DNA of 64,000 bases from Chrysomallon squamiferum (taxonomy: Eukaryota > Mollusca > Gastropoda > Neomphalida > Peltospiridae). The notes beneath the pieces were generated by a model. The model was not told the origin of the DNA and ran no database searches. It was given only the letters and a program-made list of their open reading frames with translations. The stretch is taken from the NCBI GenBank assembly GCA_012295275.1, contig CM022674.1, positions 7,766,409 through 7,830,408 of the forward strand. Direction: 5' to 3'. How positions within the stretch are numbered: the stretch's first letter is position 1; each line of letters begins with the position of its first letter. The position numbers and the translations under genes are program-made. Below are positions 24,201 to 34,099 of this stretch, in pieces.

Positions 24201-27200
24201 TGATAAAAGTTTTATGTTGAAGTATATTATGCATTATTTAAAATTTGTGATGTCATCATGTCGAGATGGATCTGCTTGTGTTAAAGTTTCTACTAACATC
24301 ATAAAACTACAGTATCAACTTAAGTTAGTCAGTGTTTATTATAAATGTCTTGTAATATTATTAGTTACTTTTACTATCGCAAAATTTTTGAATGATGATA
24401 ATAAAATAATTACTTGGATGTATGAAGAATTTTAATAGACCATGTATTTGTAGCACCTATGATAACATTAAAACAGTAACATCATTAAAACAATAATAAA
24501 TTTATATGTTGTTGTCTGATGTTGTGTTGTTCATTTCAGGACACTTTTATCCAGGATGTGAATGAGATAACAGAAAAAGATGATACATCTATTGATATTC
24601 TTTACATGCTGGCTGATCAAGGAGCAAATCTCACAATAAAAAACAAAGATGGCAATACAACCATAGACCTGATACAAAACAAAGAATTAGCCAGGGTATT
24701 GATGAGGTAAATGCTAGGATTTCTTTATAAGCAGAATTATGAATTTCTCTTTTCAAAGTTTTTTTTTTTTAACACAGTAAATAAATACAGTTGCAATATC
24801 CTGTACTAAACACTTTAGCTAGCCACATGAAATGCAGTCACTTCCTCCTTTAGACTGCTCTCTGCTGAATATTAAACAATTATCTTAGTTATATTGATGA
24901 CTGCAGTTGAGTTATTTAAATTTATGAGTTAAAACTCATGTTCAGATACAGAATTGTTAAAAATTTATAACTAAGTAATATTTCTAAAATGACTCCTACT
25001 TTCAGAACTGCTCAAAATGTTAGAACTAAATCAAAAACAGCCACTGATTCACCCTCGTACTGGCAGTCCATGCAACAAAGTGTCAAAGTCCAGAAAATTT
25101 CTGTGAGTTATAAAGACCCCTTGACATCTGAAGAATATCAGAAAGTTTCCAATGATTTCAAGAGGACGCTCCCTTACAAATCTGTCATAGCAATACACAG
25201 AATTCAGAATCTTGACAGATGGGAACCTTTTGCTTTGTATGTATTCAGTATTCTGAACCTAATTTTCTTACATTTTATATAAGTGTTTGAATATGACATA
25301 TTTTAAGATTTGAGAAAAAAAAAATGTAATTAATGATTTAGCTTTTGATAAAAAAAAATCTATGACTTAAGATTAGTGATATTTTCCTAAAACTGACAGC
25401 AGATTTTATTGTAAATATTTCTTTGTCTGATTTGACTCATCAAATGCAGTTGCAGGAAATGTACTTGCTATTTAGCATAGCACATCATCATACTAAAGTA
25501 AATTCATTTTACATGCCGTCATTTGCCTTCATGAGCAGACATGTCCAAAGTCTTAATATTATCATTTACTTATATTAGACTGCATCCACCTTATCACATT
25601 ATCACATCACATCATTCATAGTAGTCTGTAATTTAAATGGGAAAATAAGAAAACCACATATTCAGAGATATGTGCTCTGATAGCATCATTGAATCAAAGA
25701 CTGCACTTTAACAAAAATATCAAAAATTATATAATAATTCATCTGTCACAAGATTAAAGAGAGAAATTATCTTTAATTATAGTATATTAAAAATTTCTTT
25801 AGCAGTATTATATGAAGAATTTACCAAATTTTGAAATTCCATACAATACTTCCAGGGTTTCCATGTTGCATATGAACCATGTTATATTGATGTCCAAAGA
25901 AATATATATTTGCAACTGATAACAAGGGCCATACTTAGAACATCTTTTTCTGACTTCACAAAGCCATTTTAAATTCCAGGAAAAAACAAATCATGGAACG
26001 AAATTATGGCCTAGATGGTGCAAATGAGCAACAACTGTTCCATGGTACCAAAGCAGACATTGTTGATCGCATTGTAAATCAAGGTATTGACTTTAGAGTG
26101 GTAAAGCGAGCATTGTATGGTGATGGTGCCTACTTTGCTTCAGAATCCAAAACATCTGATGGCTACACAGAACCAAATGAAGAAGGAAACAGGTAACACA
26201 AATTTTTAAAGTTTCATTAGAATGAACATGACCAAAATTTAATTGAAAATAAATACAACTCAGTGTATCTATGTGTGTGTAAATGTTTTAATAATCATAT
26301 TACATATATAAAAATAGTTTTCAAATGTTAATTTTAACATTAACCTGTTTAGAATGTTCATTTATCTGCAAATAATTAATAATTGCATAGTATTTGAACC
26401 TAAATCTTTCATAAAATTGAATTGATAAAAGAAGCTAGGTCAAAAAAAAAAAAAAAAAAAAAAAATAAACATATCAATTTTTTTTTTTTTTATTTTTCAG
26501 TGTAGTCCCTATTGCATCAAAATGCCTATTTTTGACATTATAAACATATCAATTTTATATAAATAATAAAAAACAGAAAAAATAATGAATTGAAAAATGG
26601 TTGCTGTTGGGTTTAATTTTTTTTTTATTTTTTATTTTTATATTTTGTGTTTGTGTGAGTTAATGTAATTAAAATAAGTCATTTGAGAAGCAAAATCTAA
26701 ATGCCTATCTTTGAATATTTCATATTTATATAAATAAAAAAAAAAAGAAGAAAAGAAAATAGTAGTCACAAAACAGGCTGAAAAGCTCATAGGCTAACAT
26801 TATGCCCTTGTGGAATATGACCACATACAGTTTATTTTTCAGTGTATACACTTCTTCCAGTGATGCTGCAGTATTTGGGTCCCCTTGGCATAGAAGTACT
26901 CAGCAGATATACTTCATAATGGTGGTTGTTGTTGGTTTTTTTTCAAAATTTAAAACATGATAATAAGATGGTGATAAATCAGGAGAGTATGGAAGGTTGT
27001 CAATCAGTTCAAGGTCGCATTGCAACCACAGATTTGTATGCTGAGGCATTGTAATGATAAAACAAGACCCCTTCATGAGTTTTCCTTGGATTTGATCTTG
27101 ATAGAGTTGTGCAACTATGTTAGCATGAATATCATCTGCAAGTACTTGTTAATACATCAAATTTTGTCCATTTTCTCTAAAATTTGCTATTAAATACTAA

Positions 27201-28086
27201 ACTCCAGATCCTATCATATAATTGAGTTTACATGGAAATAAAAAGAATGGAATATGTCAGTTATTACAACAGTTGAAATAACAATCAAAGATTTGTTGTT
27301 TGTTACTTCTTCACATTTTTACTTTTTAACCTACACAGGTTCCTCAATATCAGAATATGATATTTGCAGCCCCCCCAAAAAAAAAACACAACATTTTTGC
27401 CCAAATAATTCATTTACCATTTCATTCCAAGAGAAGGTGCCACGTTTCTAATATTGAAATTAATCAGTATTTGCTAGAAAGCAGGGGAATGACCCCCAGT
27501 TCTCACTGGTCAAAAGTCCTGCATAAAAACCTTGCAAACAAAGCAAAAACAATTCTTTGAGAACTAGACATCTTTATTTCACCCACCAACTTTACACAAA
27601 GCTGTGTTTTATTAATAGCTAATTTTTATTCAATGGGCTACATTCAGATTTTAATATTTTAATTACATATGTTTAATAATTTGTCTTTTCTATTTCAATA
27701 AGGCAGTCAAAATCATGTTAAAACATGTACTATTACTATAAATATTTATTAATGACTATTAATATATATTATTTCAATATAGAATTACATGTTTGAGCAA
27801 TGTATATGTGTTCTTTTATTTTGTGGGTGAAGAGACATTAGTTTAATTAAGTTAAAGAAAATTTTAATGAATATAATTATATTTTCATAGGTTTATGTTC
27901 AGGGCAAGAGTACTTGTTGGAAAATTTACAAAAGGTGAACAAGGAATGAAAAAACCACCACCAGTTGATGAGTCAAAGCCAGATGAACTCTATGACAGTG
28001 TCGTCAATAATGCATACGAACCTAAGATATTTGTAATTTTTGACAATGCCCAGTGCTATGCAGAATACTTAATAGAGTATCATTAA
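11135..28086 (+). CDS. Copy B: MIB/HERC2-ZZ-MIB/HERC2-REP-ankyrin-PARP gene, 19 coding exons, three 1-bp frameshifts
   Basis: Exons: 11135-11339, 12190-12361, 12625-12731, 13455-13649, 13993-14117, 14425-14533, 14996-15100, 15426-15609, 16174-16317, 17103-17251, 17993-18150, 18681-18829, 22975-23104, 23722-23824, 24090-24169, 24540-24706, 25006-25236, 25980-26192, 27891-28086. Phases agree throughout once three single extra bases are discounted: GGG for GG in exon 6 (about 14,440), GGG for GG in exon 9 (about 16,227), and an extra T in exon 11 (about 18,054). That gives 972 residues. Domains: MIB/HERC2 2-68, ZZ 71-122, MIB/HERC2 146-224, REP-like 227-385, about ten ankyrin repeats 410-760, PARP 785-972. 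Mind bomb ubiquitin ligases share this order up to the ankyrins and then end in RING fingers; none is present here. The predicted role is target recognition through MIB/REP/ANK and mono-ADP-ribosylation by the PARP domain (inference). The ATG at 11,135 is chosen because the MIB domain starts directly after it. It may be a young pseudogene. Confidence 0.85.
12190..12361 (+). CDS. Copy B exon 2: ZZ-type zinc finger
   Basis: Cysteine pattern CDVC..., WKCSTCHDLDLCTQCY, then H...H in KHDLSHPF, matching ZZ zinc fingers, which lie between the two MIB/HERC2 domains in Mind bomb. All zinc ligands are visible. The same exon in copy A (1386-1557) is also intact. Confidence 0.9.
12625..13649 (+). CDS. 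Copy B exons 3-4: second MIB/HERC2 domain
   Basis: Exon 3 (12625-12731) supplies the linker and VKRGLHWKWSDQDG. Exon 4 (13455-13649) supplies GDVIRLVKW, VDVKWQNGSVNTYRCGGEGC, MDLILI and HYFPQHLPVL. In copy A the same exon 4 is broken by TGG TGA. The intron after exon 4 starts with a 50-bp direct duplication (about 13,660-13,770) that copy A lacks. Confidence 0.85.
13993..15609 (+). CDS. Copy B exons 5-8: REP-like (Mind bomb repeat) region
   Basis: Two repeats of the Mind bomb REP type: GDKVRVDIDP ... MWNEN ... GTVTEI ... VKVQYEDAQSWYF, and GETVQILENI ... GHGGWNDEMEK ... LGECGIIEAV ... LKVKVGEEQWVFSPV. In MIB1 this region binds the second site on the Notch-ligand tail. Exon 6 (14425-14533) is 109 nt against 108 in copy A because CTTGGG replaces CTTGG, which shifts the frame; skipping exon 6 would keep frame. 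The donor after exon 5 is a weak GTTTGT, and copy A has the same. Confidence 0.8.
16174..24706 (+). CDS. Copy B exons 9-16: ankyrin repeats
   Basis: About ten ankyrin repeats across eight exons. Visible helices include SPLQLACYTGSSEVVKILLS, TALHFAV, TPCHQAV, TPLHDAM, SAFHVAV, TALHIAVINGYRSLVSCLL, TPLHLAM and TIDL. The order and the MEAAAQEDIKTVKEIL opening resemble the Mind bomb ankyrin block. Exons 9 and 11 each carry one extra base. Exon 11 also has a poor donor (ACACAG/gttata). The intron between exons 12 and 13 (4.1 kb) holds a LINE. Copy A lacks all of these exons; one equivalent of exon 16 lies inverted at 74-240. Confidence 0.88.
16318..16580. repeat. Degenerate tandem repeat starting at the exon 9 donor
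   Basis: The junction AGTTTG/gtaagatcttttccataa is echoed several times downstream (for example cagtttggtaagatatt near 16,450, cctagtttgttaatatc near 16,505, and further weaker units), roughly every 60 bases. Confidence 0.55.
17252..17935. repeat. Tandem repeats of about 50-54 bp filling copy B intron 10
   Basis: Units of the form aacatcatttcataatgctg, ttttactaaattatatctgt. Early units (17,300-17,430) and late units (17,800-17,910) carry tttca.agtaagttaaat, resembling the exon 10 end plus donor (GTTTCTCA/gtaagttaaac). The last 54-bp unit is duplicated almost exactly. Confidence 0.8.
18240..18300. repeat. (TA)n-(CA)n-(GA)n compound microsatellite
   Basis: Consecutive TA, CA and GA runs in copy B intron 11. 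Confidence 0.93.
19390..22745 (+). mobile_element. Degenerate Jockey-like non-LTR retrotransposon (LINE)
   Basis: Order along the + strand: endonuclease remnants (PFILMGDF near 19,945; YIFSLYK-like near 20,075; near 20,105 the bases for the typical ALCNP segment, then PNPSGGVHVF around 20,165); reverse transcriptase (WRMVIVIPAPK near 20,905; QHGFMSRCNSIDQLVGFE and VSVCFDLEKAYD at 21,055-21,190); the C-terminal domain (KLDY near 21,750, NLRLCFGVFR near 21,810); and an RNase H-like end (PSHVNIKGN near 22,575). The tail taaacattcactcattcact at about 22,720-22,742 resembles the 3' end of such LINEs. Many stops and shifts make it inactive. It sits in the sense direction in copy B intron 12. The 5' limit is uncertain. 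Confidence 0.85.
23210..23590. repeat. Minisatellite, 47-bp unit, about 8 copies
   Basis: Unit: aacatcaagatggatttatt then ttcattacattatttatatctagtaag. It lies in copy B intron 13. The unit's tagtaag...ttttcatta resembles the exon 13 junction CTTAGTAAG/gtattcattttcatta at 23,097-23,120. Confidence 0.88.
23885..24040. repeat. GT-rich region with a 31-bp direct repeat
   Basis: GTGTGT-rich stretch containing gtgtcactatgtcagtggat twice in tandem (23,919 and 23,948). Confidence 0.75.
25006..28086 (+). CDS. Copy B exons 17-19: PARP catalytic domain (mono-ART type)
   Basis: Exon 17 gives EEYQKVSNDF and the IHRIQNLDRWEPF strand. Exon 18 gives LFHGT (catalytic His, about residue 858) and ALYGDGAYFA (catalytic Tyr, about 888). 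Exon 19 gives FRARVLVGK, ELYDSVV and KIFVIFDNAQCYAEYLIEYH, then TAA. In tankyrase and PARP1 the polymerase glutamate sits at the start of the strand that here reads IFVIF, so the triad is H-Y-I, as in mono-ADP-ribosyltransferases such as PARP10 and PARP12. There is no WWE domain before it; ankyrins lead straight in through a Ser/Thr-rich linker (KSKTATDSPSYW). Confidence 0.9.
26442..26490. repeat. Poly-A and poly-T runs
   Basis: About 23 A, then shortly after about 14 T, with atgcctatttttgac-like sequence on both sides of the mariner insertion (26,521 and 26,700). This may mark duplicated flanks. Confidence 0.6.
26683..27862. mobile_element. Insertion in the last intron of copy B carrying a mariner remnant
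   Basis: Copy A's last intron joins aaaataagt to aatgaatat without this 1.2-kb segment, so it is an insertion in copy B or a deletion in A. On the minus strand, about 27,140 to 26,780, it encodes decayed mariner transposase: a piece around the HDNA motif position, ELIDNLPYSPDLSPSYYH (the third acidic residue of the catalytic triad appears as Tyr), then a tail resembling the usual C-terminus. It contains frameshifts and stops. No clear terminal inverted repeats were found. Confidence 0.65.
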
Positions 28087-28655
28087 ACTGTTAATCAAAA
28101 TGACAGCTAGACACAATGTATCTGCTTGAACTCTTGTTTATAATATACTTATGATGAAAATAGTCTAAATATAACATGTTGTTAACTTAAATTTTATTAG
28201 TAAAATATATTTTCTAAAACCAAAAGTGATACAAAATCAACATCAGTATGATATTTAAAACTAACAGGGATGAAAATTAATTTTATTAAGACAATATACA
28301 ACTGGTGTAGTAGTAATCATTTATATTTTAAATCTGTAGTTTTAAAAAGGAGCAAGAGAAACTTTCAACCAATTATTAAAGTTTTTCACTTAAAGTAATA
28401 TTTTAAAAATTATATTTTCTAAAACTAATTACACTGAAGTTCAGAATTATTTGTATTACCAAATTTCTGAAATGCACTTTGTAGAAAGACAGAAAATTTT
28501 ATTTTTTAGTTAGAACAGCACAACAATCAAACGTTTTGTAATTTTCAGTTTTTCTTTGAGCATTTAATATCAAAACTGAAAATATTTATACATACAGATA
28601 TTTTATATTGAAAAACTGTATATATAATTTGAAAGTATTAGTAGATAATATCAGA
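28087..28655 (+). other. Copy B 3' UTR/flank
   Basis: Shared with the sequence after copy A's stop. Runs of aattttattaagacaat and ttcacttaaagtaatattt are conserved between copies. No gene seen. Confidence 0.55.
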
Positions 28656-28659
28656 CTGC

Positions 28660-28975
28660 ATGATTCAAATGTATCATAAGATAACAGCTGATGCCACAGC
28701 TGTAACTACAATTCAAATGTATCATAAAATAATAACTGATGCCACAGCTGTAACTATGTGATTCAAATGTATCATAAAATAATAATTGCTACCACTGCTG
28801 TAATTATGTGATTCAAATGTCTCATAAAATAATAACTGATGCCATGCTGTAACTAAGTGATTCAAATGTCTCATAAAATAATAACTGATGCCACAGCTGT
28901 AATTATGTGATTCAAATGTCTCATAAAATAACTGATGCCATTGGTGAAACTACTTGATTCAAATATGTCATGAGA
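28660..28975 (+). repeat. Minisatellite, about 50-bp unit, 7 copies (copy B equivalent)
   Basis: gattcaaatgt.tcataaaa then taataactgatgcca and cagctgtaactat, repeated about every 49-50 bases. It corresponds to the array at 5,704-6,050. Confidence 0.85.
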
Positions 28976-29039
28976 TATAAAAGCTGATACCAAAGCTGAA
29001 AATATGTGATTGACAAATGAAAAATGACAGATATCTTCT

Positions 29040-30433
29040 TGTCCAGTTTTAACATTTGTTATCATAAACTTTTATTCAGTCGATTAACACAAACATATTT
29101 GAAGGTGATAGATAAACAGTGATATTTACCATCTAGAAAACAGATGATGTTCCACACCAACATGAAATATTTCTACATTTGTTTATAGGAATGACTTCAT
29201 AATGAGCTGTTGCTTTTAATAGTGGTTTTTCTGTGTGATCTTATTTAAAGCATTTACTTTAACAGCTTCAGTGTAAGTGGATCTTTATTTATTTTTTAAT
29301 AAAAGTGTTTTAATAGGATTTGAGTGTAGTTTTACTCTAAGCTAATAGAATTGAATCTTATTCAGTATAAAATGTTGCTTATTTACTTTGTTTTCTTTTC
29401 ATAAGAATTTTATCTGTATTTTATATTTTTTACTTTTTTTAATAGGAATATTATATAATCTTAATAAGTTGTATTGATATTATTATTTACAGTTGAACAA
29501 TATTGGTGATCATATGTAGAATTAAGTCTGACTTTTAGTAATTGTGAATTATAATAAACAATTAATGAAATAAAATCAAAGTTGTGGCATTCATTGCAGT
29601 GGTTTTGTTATTTTATTATATTTTATTTATTTAACTTTTTATTTTTTTTTTTTGGACCTGCTGAGAAATTAAATCTGCCAACAAATCATAGGTTAATGGT
29701 ATTTAATTAAGCTTGGTGTGACCACAGGCAAGTAATGTGAATAGAATTTTGTTTTTAAATGTCCAGTAATCCTTTGATTAATGTGACTGATTAATCTGAT
29801 GTAACTGCAAGTTATGATGTATCAAAATCACATCAATCACAGTTTAGAAATAATTATAATGAATCCTGTAAAATAAAAACACAGTTTAGAATATTATATT
29901 GTTGTTTTAACTTTGAAGAATTTATTTTATGAAGAAAAACTAAAGGCAATTGAAAGCTACAGCATTCGCAGAGTTTTATGTCATCGTTTTGTTAAGAAAA
30001 CAAACAGAAGGCACACAAATAAATAAAATGAGTTCCACACTGTATATGGTGTTGTGTTGGTTCCTATTTAAGGCTACAGTTTTGAGTGTAGTTAATAATG
30101 TCAGGATCTTAAAGATATTTACTGACAGTAAAACTAAACAGATTGTAGAAAAAAGCACATTTTGTATTTTTATCTCTGGTAAGGAAGGCAAGAGGTTCAA
30201 GGGCCGTGTACTTACAAGTATTTATAAGTGAATCTTAGGATGTATTTCACATACTGATCACAGCTTATGAATAGAATGTATTTTAAGAACTTTCCACATA
30301 AACACACAATTACAGTTTTACCACTTGGTAATTAAAGTGTTATTTTACTTATTTTTCTTTTTTTCATGCACCTATTCTGTTGTTTTTAAATGTTAGTTTA
30401 CATTAAATTTAAATGCTATCTGTTTCTATATAG
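29040..30433. other. Rest of the copy B 3' flank
   Basis: AT-rich. Part matches the copy A flank (about 29,350-29,610 with 6,065-6,330), including a conserved aataaaca motif near 29,551 that could serve as a poly(A) signal. About 29,640-30,330 is not present in copy A. No gene recognised; the 93-codon frame at 29,950-30,231 has no supporting feature. Confidence 0.5.
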
Positions 30434-30540
30434 ATGACTTCTACATCAAAAGAAGTAACATATGATAACAGTACGATAGAAAAGGAAAAAGATATATTGC
30501 AAATCATCGCCTGCAAGATGAAAAACTCCAGGATATTCAG
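30434..30540 (+). other. Exon-like open segment, copy B version
   Basis: Same edges (ctatatag acceptor, attCAG/gtaatt donor) as 6,703-6,822, but 107 nt against 120. It is open from ATG through MTSTSKEVTYDNS. The 13-nt difference changes phase between the two copies. Confidence 0.3.
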
Positions 30541-30958
30541 GTAATTAAATACCTGTTATAAATATAATATAGCTCAGTGAGTAAATTGGGAGATTAATAT
30601 TAAATGAAGAAGAAACAATATTATAATAAAGAAAATTGTCACAACTTAACTATTATTACTATATTTTAAACTGTATCTTAACTGATCAACTATACCAGTA
30701 ACAATAATAGAGAATATTTCCATAGTTTAAGTCAGTATCAATCCTCTTTAATATTGTCGTGCTAATTTTGTTTTTATTTCTCTCTTTTATTTTGTTATTA
30801 GTTTTGTTTATCGTAGTTTCTACACTTGTACACATGTAGTTTGTTGTGCACTTTGTTTTCTGTGTTAATTGGTTATATCTTTTATTCTAACCTGCGCCAG
30901 ACAGATTTTTTGTTTTTGCATCCTGCCTGTATTTGTAATAAAAGACGTACATGGAAGA

Positions 30959-30964
30959 TTTATT
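30959..30964 (-). terminator. Candidate poly(A) signal of the guanylyl cyclase gene
   Basis: AATAAA on the minus strand about 200 bases after the cyclase stop codon. Position only; low certainty in AT-rich DNA. Confidence 0.25.
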
Positions 30965-31163
30965 TTGATCTGCAGGTAATTCATGCAATAGGCTAAAAGA
31001 AAATTAATTAAGGCTAAAAACCCAATATACTTCATTTTGTCATAAGACAAAGATGTCATGATGTGGCTGAAGTAGTTGTGAAAATTATTTTGCTTTCTAT
31101 AATTACCTTTATATATATATATATATGATGTCTTCATAGAGTACTGATTGGTTTGTCAGTCTA

Positions 31164-34099
31164 TTATTTAATTTCATGCTCTGAAATTGCCAGAGCCAAG
31201 CTTAAATGAGGCAGTGGTTTTATGAAAGTATCTTTCCCCAAAAGCCAGTAGGTTGTCATAGCTCCCTTACCCTGAAAAAGAAGTAAAATTCAATCTAGTT
31301 TAAAACAAACCTTTTCTGTTAAAACTGCAACAAATTATAGTACTTTTTATCGCTTTATTAAAAAAAAGACTGCTTTGTAAATGAGGTTTTTAATTAATGT
31401 ATTTTTCTCAATTCATTGCTAAACACATTTTACATTAATGGTAGTTTACAGCCCCCAAAAATTGCTGTCAATAGACTTTGTTATTTACATTAACACAGGT
31501 AGTTTATTTTCATACACCAATCATGACATGCAGCTTGACATGAATTGGAAAATACTGGCTCTATGAAGGACTGACTCAGAGACTACATACTTCAGATAAA
31601 GATGGCTTCTAATTTAATTATGTCAGAAATTTACCATCACACTATAGCAGTAAGATTACCTTTACAGATATCTCTCCACGGCATTCATATTCATAACCTC
31701 CAAGTTGATCCAAAATGTCTTTAGTATTTTTACTCATCTGTATTCGTAAAGCTAAAATATATATAAACAGAATAAACACTTTTAATTTGTAAATTCAAAC
31801 AAAGCAATACTGTATAAGTTTTTATTTATTAATTATATTTGGTTTAATACTAAACAATTTCATTATTTTGCACATCTATATATAAATATATTTATATATT
31901 CACTATACTTTTTTTTCCAGTTCCAAAGACTAGGTAAAGATTGTTTATTTGTATTTGGTAATGCATTATTTTGGCATTTGACATCAGGCAATCAAGAATA
32001 GAATGACAATCTCTTCCTGAATTTCACTCAGGATAATAATAATTAATTAAAATGCTGTATTCTCAGTAACTGTTAGATAATACTAAAAACAAACCCAGTG
32101 AACTACTCTCCATTCGAGATGCTGTGTTGACAGTGTCTCCAAACAAACAATATCTAGGCATTTTAAGTCCAATAACACCAGCCACAATAGGACCTGAAAC
32201 AGTCAAAATGTTTTAGCTGTTTACCAACTTAAAAAGAGGGAAAAAAATCTATTCATCAATCTATCTATCTATATAATTTATGAAAAGCATAAAGCATTTC
32301 AACTAATTTTAAAATTTGCCCAATGGACAATAGTACTCAGAATTGAATTTGAATAAATACTGATCAGTTTTTAAGGCTTAGTGTGTTTCAAAAATATTAA
32401 AAGTATTCTAAACAACCATATTAATTTATAATTTAATAATACTTGACTGTTTACAAATATACTGATATTGTTTGACTGTTTTATATACCAGAATGTATTC
32501 CAACTCGGAGTTGAAGCATTCTGTCTGGCATGTGTTTAATTTTAAAACCACTGACTGATGACAGCAGGTCCAGAGACATGGTAGCTATTTCTCCAGCATG
32601 TTTTGTCTCACTCCGTATTGGCAAACCACTGACAACCATGTCTAGCAAAAAAACAAAATAAAATAAAAACAGTTTCCAAGACAGATATTCATGCTCTTGA
32701 CAAGCAGCTGCTGAAACGTAACTTCTGTAATGATACTGTGTTAAACTGAAAATAAATCTATTAATTCTAGAGTGATTTAAATTGAAAATAATTACAATTG
32801 TTTGATATCAAACAGATGAATTTTATATCAATATTTGTAAATTTGACATTTATACATATATATATAATACATATATATATATATATATATATATACATAC
32901 ATATATAATTTTTTGCACTGTAATATGTGGGATTCTTTTTAGTTAGCAATATATTTTTATGTTTAATAAAAAGAAACCACCAAATTACCAGGTAAAATGT
33001 TTGCCAGAGCCAAACTTAAATCAGATTTTATGAATGTATCATAACAAAGGTATTGTTTTGATGTTGGTTATCTAGAGCATGGCCACTTTTCTTCAAAAGT
33101 GAAATAATTTATGGATGGGTGACAACATTTTATATATAAACCCAATTACATTACACAAACTATCATAATAACTTACAAAAAAAATAATTTTTCTAATAAC
33201 TTAAAGTCAGAAAAATACAATATATAATTTAGCATTCAATGTCAAATACTGAAACAGACTATATCTGACTATATGATAACTAAAAAAGAAAAGAAAAATC
33301 TCAACAGTTAGATGTTTGTTATCATTTTATAAACTTGAAAAGAAATAGATATTTAATTCACTTACAACCATAATGTACTGTTTAGGTCTTATACACATCA
33401 CTATATTCATTTGAGAGATGTTTATGATGGCCATTTTATTAGTTCAGTCAAAAGTGATGTGCCATATAGAATACTGAATAATTCACTCACATGCATCACC
33501 AACTGTTTCTACTTTATACACATCATAATTGTCAAGAATTTCATCAAATGTAGTGTACAGATCATTGAGTAATTCTACAATTTGTAGAGGAGTACTCTCT
33601 GTGGCAATTTTTGTAAAACCTACAATGTCACTGCAACATAAACAAAAATAACATGTAAAACAAACAAAACAGATGTGTAGAAAATCATTTGTATATATTT
33701 CTGTTTTAAATCAAAGTTACATTTCATATAAGAATGACGAATTAGATTATTTTGTTTGGAAAAATAAATTTCATAAAATATATGCACAAATACCAGTATA
33801 AATAAATAAAATCCTTAAATATCACTGAAAAGATATTTCTAGATACTGATATTTTTAAACTTCTTCAGATAGTCTCGGTTAACATTTAGAAAGAAACATT
33901 CTTTTTAAACTGAAGACCTGAAAAAGATGGTAACACAGTCAAAGCTTTCAGGATCAACACTGCGTCCATATTTTAAGTCTTCTACAACTTGTTTTGGTAA
34001 CATCTGACGAATAAGCATTTCAGTTTTTTGTTTCTCTGCAATCAGATCCTTTGTTCTCTCAGCAACAATGCCCTCAAGATCTGTGGAATACTTCTGAAG
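31164..34099 (-). CDS. Cyclase exons 30-35: dimerisation helix and guanylyl cyclase domain
   Basis: The coiled coil [18 protein letters not shown] runs into [10 protein letters not shown], then SDIVGFT (metal Asp), [15 protein letters not shown] (guanine-binding Glu and second metal Asp), [16 protein letters not shown], and [18 protein letters not shown] (guanine-specific Cys; Asn and Arg of the active site). All residues needed for GTP cyclisation are present, so it should be active. It ends in a short tail with stop at 31,164-31,166. Confidence 0.95.

Noticed and set aside
29950-30231. 93-codon frame downstream of copy B
   Set aside because: Overlapping frames on both strands with no domain and no equivalent in the copy A flank.
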